From: Poa pratensis
Lineage: Eukaryota > Streptophyta > Magnoliopsida > Poales > Poaceae
Length of the DNA: 64,000 bases
Direction of reading: 5' to 3'
NCBI GenBank assembly: GCA_947311845.1
Contig: CAMZMU010000116.1
Coordinates: 4,011,414 to 4,075,413 of the forward strand
This document shows positions 34,235-46,600 of this stretch, piece after piece (position 1 is the first letter of the stretch; the number at the start of each line of letters is the position of its first letter). Both the position numbers and the translations under genes were made by a program. The notes beneath the pieces are model-generated. The model worked only from the letters and a program-made list of their open reading frames with translations. It searched no databases and was not told where the DNA came from.

Positions 34235-34473
34235 GCCTGTGCCGACGGCTTTGCCGTCGGCACAGAGTGCCGTCGACGTCACCTCATATGCTGTGCCGAC
34301 GGCCTCCTGTGTCCCGACGGTGGCCGTCGGGAAAGAATGTCTGTGCCGACGGCCGTTTCTGTGCCGACGGACTTGTCGACGGCTGGTCCTGGGTCGCCCC
34401 TGTGCCGACGGCCCCGATAAATAGCCGTCGGCACAGATAATGGCCGTCGGCACAGTTCGCCATTCCTGTAGTG
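34235..34473. repeat. CACTA right subterminal array and terminal inverted repeat
   Basis: TGCCGACGGC-type motifs in both orientations precede the terminus, which reads CACTACAGGAATGG when inverted and ends at 34,473. Confidence 0.88.
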
Positions 34474-34633
34474 ATGTACTCTGCCCGGTTTTACCACGAC
34501 TTTTGAGTGCTTTCGCTAGTGCTAGAGTATAGTTGTGGCATTCCATCTTATTAATAAGGTGGGATATTAAAGTCTAACTTTTACTTGTTTTGATTGATCA
34601 GTGAATCCAATCAGAAGCAAGGCAGAGAAATCC

Positions 34634-36697
34634 ATGGCAGGAGCCGAGGTAGTGGTGAGTGCATGGAAAGAATGGGGTCTCCAAGCGCTGGTGCTTGTAA
34701 GCTTCACACTCCAGGTCACTCTCCTCATCTTTGCGGAGTTCCGGCGGTGCGTCGACTCCGGCATGTTACGGGTGTTCGTCTGGTCAGCGTACACGTTTGC
34801 GGACGCAACGGCGATCTACGTGCTCGGCCATATGTCCGTGACCAGCAGGTCACCGGAGGGTGAGCTGACGGCGTTCTGGGCGCCGTTCCTCCTTCTGCAC
34901 CTCGGCGGGCAGGACAACATCACCGCCTACGCCATCGAAGACAACAGACTGTGGCTGCGCCACCTGCAGACGCTCGCCGTGCAGGTGGCAGCATCTGCAT
35001 ATGTCATCTACGAGTCTTCCAAGCTTGGCAGGTGGTCCTTGCTCTGGCCGGCCACCATTGTTGTACTGGTAGCCGGTGTTCTCAAGTACGGGGAGAGAGT
35101 GTGGGCGCTTAGGTGTGCGGACAGCGACCCAGCGGGCACAAACTACCGGAGTCTTGAAAGGTATGCAGTGTTTCGAAGATTCATTTTTAAAACCGATGGA
35201 AGTTACCTTGGGCGGGTAGTGGGCGCAACTAGTGGTGCCCTCGATACTGAAGCCTTCCTGCTAATAGCTCACGAACTGCTGGAAGTTCCCAAGGATTTGT
35301 TGTTGGAGGGGACGTTACCCACTGAAGGTTTAAGCACAGATCTGAGTGCGGCGGAGGTGTACAAGGTGGTGGAGTTGCAACTCTCGCTGATGCACGACGT
35401 CTTCTACACCAAGACACCAGTGATGCACACATGGCATGGCCTCTGCATCCGTGTAGCTTCCCTGGCAGCCACCGTCACTGCGTTAGTGCTGTTTCAACTA
35501 TCAGGTGATCACAAGGACTTGCACAGTGCATTAGATGTTGCTGTCACTTATGTCCTATTGGTTGGGGCCATCATCATGGAGATCACGTCGGTGTTGCGGC
35601 TCATGTTCTCCAGCGGAACATGCGTGCTCCTGGAAGGATGGAGTAAGCCGGTAAGCCAGCCATGGCCGGTAGGCCAGCCTCGGCCGGTGCAGAAAGTATG
35701 CAGTGTATGGCATGTGCTTGCCCGCGTAGTTGTGTCGCTCCGCCGGCTCGTCCATGCAGCAGATTGGAGAAGAAGGTGCTGCTGGTCGCGCTCAATGGGG
35801 CAACACAACATGCTTCAGTTGTGTGCTCGCACAAGGGCCAGCCGAAGCAGCAAGATTGCGAGATGGATGGGAGTCCAGGACCCTTGGGACATGCTGGCAT
35901 ACTCGTGGTCCGTCCCCATGTCAGCCTTCATCGAGCAGATGATGGTGAAGCAACTGCTCAGGGATGTCAGACGGAACCCAGATGAAAAATGGAGCCCGGA
36001 TCATATAATCATGGCGCAGGGCCGGGAGGCGATGCAGAGGTGGGGGCTGTACGATGACCTGGACTGGAGTGTAGAGGAGAGCATACTCGTTTGGCATCTC
36101 GCGACTGATCTCTATCTCCATTGGTATAAGGAGGAGGGCACCGGCCGCCGGCAGGACGACGCACGGGCTGATCTCTCCAAGGCGGTCGAGGCGCTCTCCA
36201 ATTACATGCTTTTCCTCCTCGCATCACGTCCCTACATGCTGCCTCCCTCCGCCGACCGCAATGCCTATGTCCAGATGTGCCATGCAATGCTGCCGTCGAC
36301 AGGAAAACGCAAGAATGATGCTCTCTCTGCTCTGCAGTTCAACTCAGCCCAGGATCTGGCCAGCTCTCTACGGCGCCTTGGGAACTCACTGGGCACTGGA
36401 TCACCTCCGGTTACGCTTCAACCTACTATTCCAGTGTTAGGCAGATATGACGCGGCAGCGTGGGAAACAGGATCTGAACTTGGTGTAAAGCTCATTGGCG
36501 AGGATCGGTTAGTAGGTTCATCTACCGGTAACATGCTGGAGCTCATCGTCCAAGTGTGGTTGTTGATGCTGTTCTACGTGGGCAGCCGATGCACCGCCTA
36601 CTCTCATGCCAAGCAGCTCAGCAACGGCAGTGAGCTCATCACCGTCGCTGCTCTGCTGGTGAAATACATCACACAAGGTATGCACAGTAGCGAATGA
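34634..36697 (+). CDS. DUF4220/DUF594 membrane protein (687 aa)
   Basis: The ATG at 34,634 is preferred over an in-frame GTG at 34,601, which may be just after an intron acceptor (TTGATTGATCAG). The frame is one exon to the TGA at 36,695. Hydrophobic segments lie at about residues 16-36, 45-65, 75-90, 110-130 and 137-156, with more near 275-330. The family hallmark LLHLGGQDNITAYAIEDN is at about residues 86-103. The C-terminal DUF594 signature includes YSHAKQLSNGSELITVAALL. These domains occur together in large families in grasses; their biochemical role is unknown and plasma-membrane location is assumed. Length is typical, no lesion is seen, and the CACTA element ends only 160 bp upstream of the start codon. 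Confidence 0.9.
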   Translation: MAGAEVVVSAWKEWGLQALVLVSFTLQVTLLIFAEFRRCVDSGMLRVFVWSAYTFADATAIYVLGHMSVTSRSPEGELTAFWAPFLLLHLGGQDNITAYAIEDNRLWLRHLQTLAVQVAASAYVIYESSKLGRWSLLWPATIVVLVAGVLKYGERVWALRCADSDPAGTNYRSLERYAVFRRFIFKTDGSYLGRVVGATSGALDTEAFLLIAHELLEVPKDLLLEGTLPTEGLSTDLSAAEVYKVVELQLSLMHDVFYTKTPVMHTWHGLCIRVASLAATVTALVLFQLSGDHKDLHSALDVAVTYVLLVGAIIMEITSVLRLMFSSGTCVLLEGWSKPVSQPWPVGQPRPVQKVCSVWHVLARVVVSLRRLVHAADWRRRCCWSRSMGQHNMLQLCARTRASRSSKIARWMGVQDPWDMLAYSWSVPMSAFIEQMMVKQLLRDVRRNPDEKWSPDHIIMAQGREAMQRWGLYDDLDWSVEESILVWHLATDLYLHWYKEEGTGRRQDDARADLSKAVEALSNYMLFLLASRPYMLPPSADRNAYVQMCHAMLPSTGKRKNDALSALQFNSAQDLASSLRRLGNSLGTGSPPVTLQPTIPVLGRYDAAAWETGSELGVKLIGEDRLVGSSTGNMLELIVQVWLLMLFYVGSRCTAYSHAKQLSNGSELITVAALLVKYITQGMHSSE

Positions 36698-37231
36698 CCG
36701 TGCTTACAGTAAGCAGCTTACACTACAAATCGTCCAAGTGTGGTGATCGAGAGCTGAACTTGTTTTTTGCTTTCTATGTTCCAGTGCTTAATAAGCTCTA
36801 AATATTTGGGCCATGTATTATGAAGTTGTATAATTTCTTTGAGAAAGCATACTCGTATTCATACTTCAAAACAGTACAACAACTCTAATACATATGAGTA
36901 CAGCATACATCACCACATACACATACATAGATACCCATGTATACCCCTGGAAGGGACCGGAAGGACAGCTGTCTGCCATGTTTACACAGAACACCCCACC
37001 ATTTGCAAAAACTAGAACTAAGCCCCTGGGCTTCTGCCTTCGCCGCACCGCCCTGCCTCCAACTCAGATAACGTCAAAGTTGTATAATTTCTATGGGTCG
37101 GATTTAAGGAAAGTTAAAGTAGGATATATGAATAACTTATAAAAGACGGTGTAGATTTAGTTTAATAAAATATTTAAAGAATGGCCCAGAGTTTAGATCT
37201 ATAGAATATTTTAACCATTGAATAGTTTAGG
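36698..37231. other. 3' flank of the DUF594 gene, no further gene
   Basis: It holds the presumed 3' UTR and AT-rich DNA. A short frame around 36,894-37,142 has no recognised family. Confidence 0.5.
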
Positions 37232-37762
37232 TTGTGTCTCCGGGACGCCAGAAGAAGAGCCTCTGCCCGATCTGCGCACCGGGGACTCTTTGGCTCGCGA
37301 TCGCCATCCAGCCCGCCGGCGAGGTGAGTGGGTCAGCGGAGAGAAATACTTGGGCGACGGTGGTCAAAGTGGGCAGAGGGATCTCAGCTTTGGAGAGGGG
37401 CTCCCAGAGGATGAGCCTGGTGGTGGATTGCAGGTCGTCCGTGAGAGCGAGCCAGCCACGTGGCGTGCCGCAACAGTAGGGAGGCCGGCTGGGGTCCGGG
37501 CGTCCAGGGAGTTGATCCTTTTTCCACCACGGGGCAGCCAGAATGAGTGGTCGCCGATGGGGTTAACGGCGCTATAAGAGTTGCGGTGGCGGTCGTGGCC
37601 GACGACGATCCACGGGCGGCAGGCTGCGAGCGCGGCGGTGGAGGCGCGCCAGTGGGAGCATACCTGGTGGATGTGGATTTGGTCCGCGTCGGACGACAGA
37701 CGGTCGGAGACTTCCTGTATGAGCTCTGCCGGCAGCGAGATCCAGCAGCTGCCGGGTGCCAT
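37232..37762 (-). pseudogene. F-box/DUF295-like gene, copy C (3'-truncated, frameshifted)
   Basis: The start codon is at 37,762-37,760. It has the same F-box segment as copy A (LPAELIQEVSDRL, VCSHWR). A missing G near 37,481 (about codon 94) breaks the frame, at a different base from the lesion in copy A. Homology stops abruptly at about 37,232, two thirds short of the DUF295 region, where unrelated AT-rich DNA begins. The gene reads away from ORF137 copy C. Confidence 0.75.
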
Positions 37763-38167
37763 GCAATGCTAAAGCCCCACTCCCTTCTTCCTCCTACGGT
37801 ACACCTTTATTTTGATGGCGGACAAGTGAGTCGGTTTCCCTCCAAAAGCTACCTGCACCTGTTGTAATAAAGGCTACGTACGATCGAAACCGAGTCCGTG
37901 ATGAACTCGAGACTCGAGTCCCCAATGAACTCCAACTCGAGTCTCCTCTCTCCAACAGGCGAAAACCCAAGCGTAAATACATTGGATCATGTTAAACAAC
38001 CGGCCGTACGCACATTTCTGCCCCCCCCCCCCCCCTCAAAAAAAAAAAAAAACTGGCGTCTTCGGTTTGGCTCTTGACTCTTGTACGCATACGAAAAAAA
38101 CCCATTGATGCTCTGTTTGGTCGATGAATTGATTTGTGTGTGGTGCCACCCACGTATTGTTTTAGCC

Positions 38168-39878
38168 GTTTTTTTTTGAACCATGCAGGAGAACTGCATG
38201 TATAAATAGATAGAAGAAAAGGAAGCCAAAGAATGGCTACAATCTTACAGACGTGGCCTACGGCCGAAATACATAAGCAAGGCGACTTAGGTTAAAACAC
38301 AAAAGCTGAATTCAGAAAAACGCCAGCAAAAACAAGAGCATGGTGACCTAGGCTTACTAATTACACGGTTTCTAGAGTCAGACGACCAACGCTAGCAAGG
38401 GCCCATTGATTTGCCTCATGTTTGATCAACTCGATTATGGTGTTCTCAATGGATTTGTAACTTTGTCAAAAACCCTGCAGTTCCTTTCTCGCCAAACGGT
38501 CCAAACGACCAGGATGGTCAAAGAGTCGAACATTCTCCTAGTCTTCCCATTAATCGACCCCCCTGGCCTGCATCCACCTTAGGTTGGCTTGCATAAAGCG
38601 AACAAGGTGCTGAAGGTTTACCGAACTCAACAATTGCCCACAAATTAAATTTACGACCGCGCAACCCATGAAAATATGCTGAACATTTTCCCCCGAGGAG
38701 TTGCAAAAAGGACATTTTTCATTATGAGGGAGGCCCCTCTTAGCCAACCTGTCGGCAGTCCAAACTCTTCCACGGATAAACTGAATTGGTGGTAAAAACT
38801 CTCGAAACCCCAAGACCAGCTCCATTTATCTTCCACGTGCGGTGTTAATTCGATCTCCTGACATTCTTCCCAAATAGCCAGCACCTGCATGAAAATGTGG
38901 ATCGAAATAGGTTTTTTAATATCCTCAATCCAATTTCCATTATGAAGCGCTTGAGCGACCGTCCTCCTTCCTTTGATTTCTGGATTTATTAGCTTATAAA
39001 CGTCCGGCGCGGTTTCCTCTATTGTTTTACCTTCGATCCATTTGTCAGTCCAGAACATGGTTCTCTCACATTGCCTAAAACGACCCTTGCTGCTGCTTTA
39101 AAAATAACCCTAATTTGTTCTTCTTCCGGTGATGCAAGCTGACACCAAGGTCTCTTCTCGTTTGCACGCAAATTCCAGGCCCAACGGGTGCGAAATGCTT
39201 TGGTCAAAATCTCTAGGTCCACCGATCGATTTAGGATGGCAGACAGTGGGCCAATTAACCAAACATTTACCTCCTTCCACTGCATCCGTTCCCTTCCACA
39301 AGAAAGCACGGCGTATTTTATTGTGGCCTTGAAAACCCAAGGTGGAGGCTCCAAAGACAGCAGATGAAAAATCGCGATAGCACTCAAAACTGATTGTACC
39401 AGGATTAATCTGCCCCCATGTGTGAGCATATGGGTTTTCCACGAAGCAAGTCTACTTCTAATCTTGTTGATAAGGGCTTTGAAGTCCCCCTTTCTGGCCT
39501 TTCTAATATGAAGCGGAAGGCCGAGATATATAATTGGTAGTGTGGCGACCTTGCAGTTGAGGGTTTGACTGATAACCGTAATGATCTGATCATCGCAAAC
39601 AATTGCCAAAACTGAGCTCCTCTCCATGTCACATATCAGCCCAGAAGCATTACCGAAAATCTCCAAGATTTGTTTAACAGCCATCGCTTCGGTTCGTGCA
39701 GCCTTTAGAAATAGGATGACATCGTCGGCATAAATGGATAATCGTTGGGGGATGGATTGTTGGGCCCAAATCTGCGACAACACGCCCTCCTCTTCTGCTT
39801 TGTCGAAGAGTAGGCTCAGAGCATCCATTACCAGGATAAAAATGATGGGAGACAAAGCATCTCCTTGCCTCAATCCTC
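38168..39878 (-). mobile_element. 5'-truncated LINE with reverse transcriptase C-terminus and zf-RVT
   Basis: The insertion splits the block C spacer. TAGCC occurs on both sides (38,163-38,167 and 39,879-39,883) and once in the unoccupied blocks, so it is the target duplication. On the minus strand the element enters at the RT motif RGLRQGDALSPI and continues with the catalytic YADD and GLPLHI-type motifs in the 39,878-39,019 frame. A zinc-binding RT-associated region follows (RLAKRGLPHNEKCPFC, then H and C ligands, 38,825-38,550). It ends in a short poly(A) at 38,168-38,178. Frame breaks and 5' truncation make it dead on arrival. Confidence 0.9.
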
Positions 39879-40179
39879 TAGCCTGAAACGATGCATGCAT
39901 GCAGCTTTGGTCGATGGATTGATCTGTGCTCTATTGTTGACACGTTGTGGCATCAAACTCCATAGCTTTATAGAGCACTCACATGCAATGGGAAAATGGC
40001 TTTAGTTCGGTCAGAATACTAAGGGGTAAAATCGGTAAGGACAGCCAAAGTATATGATCCCTTCCCTCACACACTCACCGTGCCAAGTGCTAGTATACAA
40101 AGTCGCGCCAAGTATCGAATTAGGAGCTGGATCACTCCACACCCCTCCCACGAGCTAGCTAAGTACCAGGACAGGCTCG

Positions 40180-40590
40180 ATGCCGCCACTGGCTGCCGCG
40201 GCATCATCCTCGTCGACACGGTGCACCCCCTTCGCCTGCCGCCGCGGCGGGCAGGCACCACCGGTGTCTTCTGCTAATTCCAGGCAGGGGTGCGGGCGGC
40301 CGCTGGTAGGCCGTGCGGCGGGGCTGGTGGGCGGCGGCATCGCCGCGGCCTTCTTCGCGTCCCTGGAGCGGTGCGCCTGCGTCGAGGTGCGCACGGCCGA
40401 CGACCTCGTCCCCGACTGCGCCGACGCCGGGAGAGACGCGGATGCCGCGCCGCTGATGCAGCGCGACGACGCCTCTGCCGGACACTGTGTAACCGCGAGG
40501 AAGCAGAGCAGGAGGACGGCCGCCCGCGCCGGCGCCGGGAAGGGCCGGAGGGGCGGCGGCGGCTTTGTTGGGTGCTGCGAGAACAATTAG
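40180..40590 (+). CDS. ORF137, copy C (136 codons)
   Basis: The same small unknown protein, from the homologous ATG to a TAG. Relative to copies A and D it has lost three bases near 40,247 and gained three a few codons later (RRGGQAPPVSS versus RRGAGQAPVSS), so the frame is kept. The GGGIAAAFFASLERC segment is identical and the basic tail is intact. Frame preservation through indels supports a coding sequence, though the copies may be too young for this to be decisive. Confidence 0.5.
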   Translation: MPPLAAAASSSSTRCTPFACRRGGQAPPVSSANSRQGCGRPLVGRAAGLVGGGIAAAFFASLERCACVEVRTADDLVPDCADAGRDADAAPLMQRDDASAGHCVTARKQSRRTAARAGAGKGRRGGGGFVGCCENN

Positions 40591-41640
40591 TCACACTTTT
40601 CGTGTGCCCATGCATGGTATAGCGTGATTCAGTATATATGGTCCGACACAGTGCATGGCGTTCTGTATGATCCGATCAATCTTGGTGTTCAGTTTTGTTA
40701 CTAAATTTACACGTGTGATTCTTATTTGTGTTTAGATTACCTAGCTATATATATATGGTGACCATATTGCACGGCATGCATGCATAGACTTTCGGATCAA
40801 GAAAACATTTTTTTGGCAAATAGTCAAAAACATAATATCTCCTTTATGTTTGAACATGGTGCGATCCTCATCTCAGCATAATTAAAGTGCTGTTGACAGC
40901 TAAGTAAGTGATCTCTAATTAAGAAAAACTAAAGAGCAACCCATTTAAGTGATTGCCTTTTTATTTTTTTAGAAAAGGGAGATTGCCCTTTTATTATTTT
41001 AGGAACAAGTCGTTATCCTTTGTGTAGAGAATGAAGTGGATAATTTGGGGATCCCTTAAGAAGAAGTGGATTAATTGATCTGTGCTCCATCCTTGACACG
41101 TTGTGGCATCAAAACTCCATAGCTTTGTAAGTAGTTTGTAGAGCACTCACAATGGGAAAATGGCATTAGTTCTGTCAGAACACTAAGAGTAAAATCGGTA
41201 AGAACAGCAAAAGTATATGATCCCTTCCCTCGGACACTCACCGTTCAAGTACTAGTATACAAAGTCGCGCCAAGCTAGCTACCGCCTACCAGGGCAGGAT
41301 CGATGCCGCTAATGGCCCGCGGCATCATCCTCGTCGACACGGTGCCGCCATGGCACCACGCAGGAACTGGCAGCTGCTGCTAGTTGTGTGTGAGCTTGGC
41401 ATCGTTCAGCAGGATCAGCGTGGCGTTTTTTACGATCTCTATATATAACACTATACACCGTTCGATCTTCGAGATCGTTTTTATTAAATATTTACACGTG
41501 TACGTGATTATAATTTGCGTTTGGAATATCTGTTAACAGCTTGCGCAGTGCCCTACGGCATGCATTGACTTCCACAGCAAGAACACGTATATAACCGGAG
41601 AAATATGTACTGAAGTGAACTTCCGTACGTACCAAAGTTT

Positions 41641-42044
41641 CTTTACTTCTTTTTTGTATATGCATGGTTTGATCCTCATCTCAGCATAACTAAAGAGCTG
41701 CTTTTTAGGTTAATTGTGTGTGTGGGCCATGAAACAGACCAAACCGGTATATATAGCCCTAGGAGGAGAGAAGGCGATCAAATCTAGATTTCCAGTTCCT
41801 TTCACCGCGATATGCTGAAGTTAGAATAATGTCCTCCCCATCCTATGTTCGTTCCGGTGGTGCACCTACCGCTGGTGGAGGGCGCATGGATTTGTGTTTT
41901 CAGTGGATCTTGTGGGTCCCTTCAATATTTGTGTTCGATTGTGTGGTTGCAGATCTCACTCTTCTGATATTGGGTTCTCTTCATCTGCAATGATTGCTGA
42001 TTTGAAGCGCTGGTCCTTTAGGGTCTTAGCATAACGACTTCCCA
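41641..42044. other. Intergenic, no supported gene
   Basis: Ordinary AT-rich DNA between block C and the next candidate Helitron end. No coding frame or element terminus is recognised. Confidence 0.4.
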
Positions 42045-43689
42045 TCTATCTATTAAAGCAAGCTATAGTACGAAAAGCTTTGCCATGCTCTGAGGATGGA
42101 GGGGCGAGGACTATGGCGTGCCTTCATATCGCTTCGGTGTTTGTAGTGATCGCTAGGTCATCCAAGATACTAATTGTAATTTTATTAGTTTTGGGCTTCT
42201 TTGTATCACTATTGATGATTATTAATATTTCAGTAGACCTTTTGACGAAAAATATTATACTCTATCAGTTTTAGGAATATGCTTATCTAATAATATTGTA
42301 GAAACCACTATTAAGATATTTATTACATCGTATTTTTTAGAGATCATTGTCCGAAAATCTTATACACTATATAGTTTATCCAATTTTCAAAATGATTAGA
42401 ATACAGTTCAGTTACAAAACAAAATTTAAATTTAGCAGAACGTAGAAGTATTTTCCGTGATACGTTACAACCTTATACAGAAGAACACTACAACTAGTAC
42501 TTTGCGGCATTGGTGGATATGGTTAAGTATACCAAATAAGTAACATAAAATTATAATTAGCATCGTAAATGATAAAATCAAGTTCTATAGAAGTTTAGTA
42601 TAAATTCATATTTAATTCACTCAGTGATGTGCCGTCATTGGCCGACAATTTTCCTGGGAATCGTGGCTGAGTGTCTTGGTCCGTTTAAATCAAATGTTTT
42701 CACCTCCACGCGCTGCCTGCTGTTGTAGTAGTTGCATGGGATTGATGGCACTGTGTGTAAGATGCGACCCCATGGCACACGTAACCGAGCATCAAAATGT
42801 CCGACAAACATCTCTAAGACCCAACAACTGCCATGTGTGATCTCGACATATGAGCCTATCATTTGGTAGACATCACAGTTGCAGTGGAATCAATTCAACT
42901 ACGGTCTGGGAAATCGCACCCAAGCCCATTTAGTGGTATGATGGGATCACATGCATCGCTGCCATGCCGTCTAGTCTGAACGTCGACAATGATTTTGAGG
43001 ACCGGCTACTACCGATTCCTAAGGAGTCGGAGGAGGTGGATTATGATGCCGGCGTGTAGCACCGGCACCCGCGCTCCCTTTTGTCATCCACATGTCCTGA
43101 ACGTCCATCCTACACTGGCAGCTTGGGGAGCCCGTGGACTCCATGGGTTCGCATATTGTTACCTAGAAAAACAAAGCGTGATCGAAAGACAAGTCTGTTG
43201 AACTAATCCGACTTCATAAACCAAGCACTGGAGATAAATAGCGAATCTGTGTAAAAGTTCTATAGACAATGAGGAACTGAACAGGGTCCATGCTTCAATT
43301 TATGATTGATTGGAGAAGTACCACATCTCATAATTACAGATCGAATATCTGGAGCCACAACACCTATTATGTTCAGATTATCCAAAGGAGGCCACTCTAA
43401 TGAAAAATCCCGGACCACAAAATAAATTCATACAAAGCTTGTTGCTGCTAAAATGATGCTTGCATTATTGTCATTACTTCTATAAAGGCCCGTGGAGTAC
43501 CCGCCCATCCCCGAGTTTGCCCCTCCCGGTCATTATGGTTCGTTCGATTGCGTTGAAACAGGGTAAATCGCATCCGTGTTTGACTGCTGACCGTTGGATG
43601 CGGTGAAAACTTTTTACACCCGTTTGGATGAATAGTAACATCTCAATACTCCATGACCGATGGGTCCAGTGGTCCACAAATCAGTGAGC

Positions 43690-46600
43690 GAGACATGCTC
43701 CCCGCGTCTCACTCCTTTTTTCCTTTTCCCGCAGCGACACAAAACTCGGCCCGGGGTGAAACCCTAGCCCAATCGCTGCTCGTTCTCCTCCCCAATCCCG
43801 TGCCTGCTCTCTCCTCCACTCCCGCGTCTTCTCGCTCCTCCAGCTCGCGCCGCCGCCCCTCCCAGCTCCAACTCGCGCCACCACTGCCAGTCCCAGCTCC
43901 GGCTCGCCCCTCCCAGCTCGTCCGCTTCTCCGCCTTCTGGTCACGAATCCCAACGGCGACGGCTCAGGCGGCGGCGACCTGGCAGCTGGTGACCTAGATC
44001 TCACATCTCGCCCTCAATCCCCGCTCCTCCCCAATCCCCGCGCCGCTCGTCTCTCCGCCAATCGCGCTCGCGTCTCCTTCCCCAATCCCCGTGCCTTTTC
44101 TCCTTTTCCAGATCGATGGAAGAGATCCTCCACCGCCGCGTGCTCCTCGATCTCTCTCCTCTCCCGCTCGCGTGCTCCTCCTTCTCTCCTTCTCGCGTGG
44201 TCGTTTCCGGGGAGCCCCATCCAAGAGAGCGTCGGGGACGGCGACGGCCGCGAGCGGCGGCTGCGGTTGGCGGCAGCGACCGGCGGCGGCGGAAGCGAGC
44301 GGATGCGGTTGGCCCAGGCAAGGCAATGGCCTCCCCAAGCTGAGCTCGTGCTTCCTCGTGGTTTGGTCTTTTTCTGTTTCTTCTCTTTTCCTTTTCTGTT
44401 TCTTTTTCTATCTATTTATTTCTGATTTTATCGTTGAGCTGATGCGGTCTGCCGCTGCAGGCACAAACCTGATGCGAGGCGAGGGTGAGATGGAGGAGAA
44501 GGCCAGGATGGAGCTCGATGGCCAAGCCCCGGTGGCCGTTCGGAGGCTGTCGAATGACCACAGCGCGCGTGTACAGCTCGTCCATGGAGGGCGCCGTTGG
44601 TGGTGGAGGGAGGACCAGGAGAAGCTGCACAAGGTTCCACTGGCCCACCGTCCGCCTCCTGCTCCCTCGTGCTGCCCAGGATTCCTCCATCCTGCTCCAT
44701 CTCTACTCCCAGCAAGGTACTGGCCCTCTCCTCATTCCGATTCCTCTCCCTAATTTTCTGTTTCAGCGCTCGATCTATTTTCTTTTGGTTTCCTTAATTG
44801 TTTTTCTCTCTCCTTAATCGCTTTAGGTGGTTCAAGATTTTGTGCTACTTGATGGATGGAGGTGCACACCATTCAGGATCTGCAGCTGTAGGTAAGACAC
44901 GCATCAATTTGTTTCTGTCACGAAGCATTCATATATTGGGTTGTGCCTGCTGCGTACAAGAGTACACAATTTATCCTATTTTTAGGTTTTGCTGCATAGA
45001 TGAATGAGCCATCCACCTTTGTTATATTGACACTGGAATGGTTCAGAGTACATGATATTTTGCATCTTAGAAAGATTGATGAAAACCATTGATGCAAAAT
45101 TGTGGGATATTTACCTTGCTTTTGTATGCTAATGCCCCTGTAGTAATTCTCTAGCGGTGATTTTAACACCGTGTTCCTCATCCTTTTATGATTTGTTTCC
45201 TTTCAGGTCCCAGATTTCTTTTTCCAGACTCCTCTCTACAATGATTCTATTCAGGTAAAGGACTACTTTCCCCATCAGAAACAGATTGGTTCTAGGTAAA
45301 TATGTACATTAGTTCTGGTTCTTGTGTTGTGCTATGGGCTCAGATAGTATGCTTGGAAGTTTTACATGTGGGTCCAAAATTATTTATTTGGATGATGTTG
45401 TGACGACGTTGGCCAGCTAGCTGCTGTGTGTTAGTCCACTTAATTTGGTTAAAAAAAATCAGATGTTCGGTTATGCTTACTTTCACGTACAAAAATACTT
45501 ATTTCTCTTCCAAACTAAAATTTAAACATGCTCGTGAAGAGAGGGCTTTTCACAAAAGATGAGCATTATAATTAATTTATGAGGCATGCATTCCATTTTG
45601 GAAGTAGGTTGTTTAAAAGTATCTAGCTGTTTTCTTGCCTGTTTTGAAAAATAGGAGAGGTGGTAAACTTGATATTAAATGTTTAGGTTGGAAGCTAAAT
45701 ATTAAGAGTTGTGATTTTCCTTCTTGCAGGTTCATAGATTATATGTACTTATTTTATATGATTCTTGCAGGTTCATGGAGAGCATCACATGGATATGCTC
45801 ACAGCTTTGGAACCTCATCTATCTCATCGGTGAAGTAAATTGTGTAAAGCTCAAATGGCTCAAGCTTCGTTATTTTTTCAGTATGTGCATTCCTTGCATT
45901 TTCCAGAGTTTTCAGTGCTAAAAGTGATTGAAGTTATGGTTTTTTATTTTCTTCAGTTAAGATGTTTAAAGAATGACATTGCGTCGAGTAAATTTGATGC
46001 TGACGTGGTATATATCTCTGAATTTCCTTCTTTCATGCGTCTTCGGTATCTCTACTGAAAGTTTTTGTTCGGGCACCTCCATTGATATCATTCACAGCTG
46101 GTTAGGATTTCATCTATTTCGCTTAAACCCTTATGTATTTATTACTATGTAGTTTATTCAATTGAGCATCAGGATGTAGGTTAGATTTTTGCATGTTGTG
46201 CCTCTATATATCACCATATTATTGTGTTGATGCTATCATAAGTGTTTTTTTGCAGTTTGCACTGAAGCTTTGACATTGAGTCGATCATTGCAGTAGGTTT
46301 CATGCTTTTCAGCTAGGTTAATTCGTATGATGATAACTGTTGTGCTGATAGATACAACTTTTCAGCTTTCGCACGTATGGACTATTATGCCCTTTTTCAG
46401 ATTGTTTTGTTTCTTAACTGCATTACACATTAGTGTATTTACACAGTACATTGAAACTTAAATTTTTTCCTTCAAGGGACTAGATGAGAGTATGAAACAA
46501 CGGAGTTGGTGCTGATCCCAAGAGTCTTAATATGTTTATTAATTTCCTGCAAGCTTACTCCCTATGTCATTAATCAGGTATAGAGCTACTGTATTTTTTC

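Larger units (their letters stand above)
25062..34473. mobile_element. CACTA (En/Spm-type) transposon, 9.4 kb, with TNPA-like gene and extra cargo
   Basis: Both ends carry the 14-bp inverted terminus CACTACAGGAATGG. Next come dense subterminal repeats of the palindromic TGCCGACGGC / GCCGTCGGCA type (25,080-25,480 and 34,235-34,460). The expected 3-bp target duplication is not present: the flanks are CAA (25,059-25,061) and ATG (34,474-34,476). Either a flank has mutated or the ends come from a rearranged pair. Inside, from left to right, are a minus-strand TNPA-like gene, four tandem repeats of about 350 bp, a 139-aa gene (minus), a hairpin array, a 155-aa gene (plus) and a small ORF. I found no TNP2 transposase with its DDE-type core, so the element should depend on TNP2 in trans. 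Confidence 0.85.
37232..41640. repeat. Segmental duplication block C, interrupted by a LINE
   Basis: F-box copy C, the spacer, ORF137 copy C and its tail follow in the same order as in blocks A and D, with a 1.7-kb LINE inserted in the spacer. After the tail, a second partial spacer and a very short ORF137 relic (41,070-41,360) repeat in tandem, as in block B. Confidence 0.8.
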
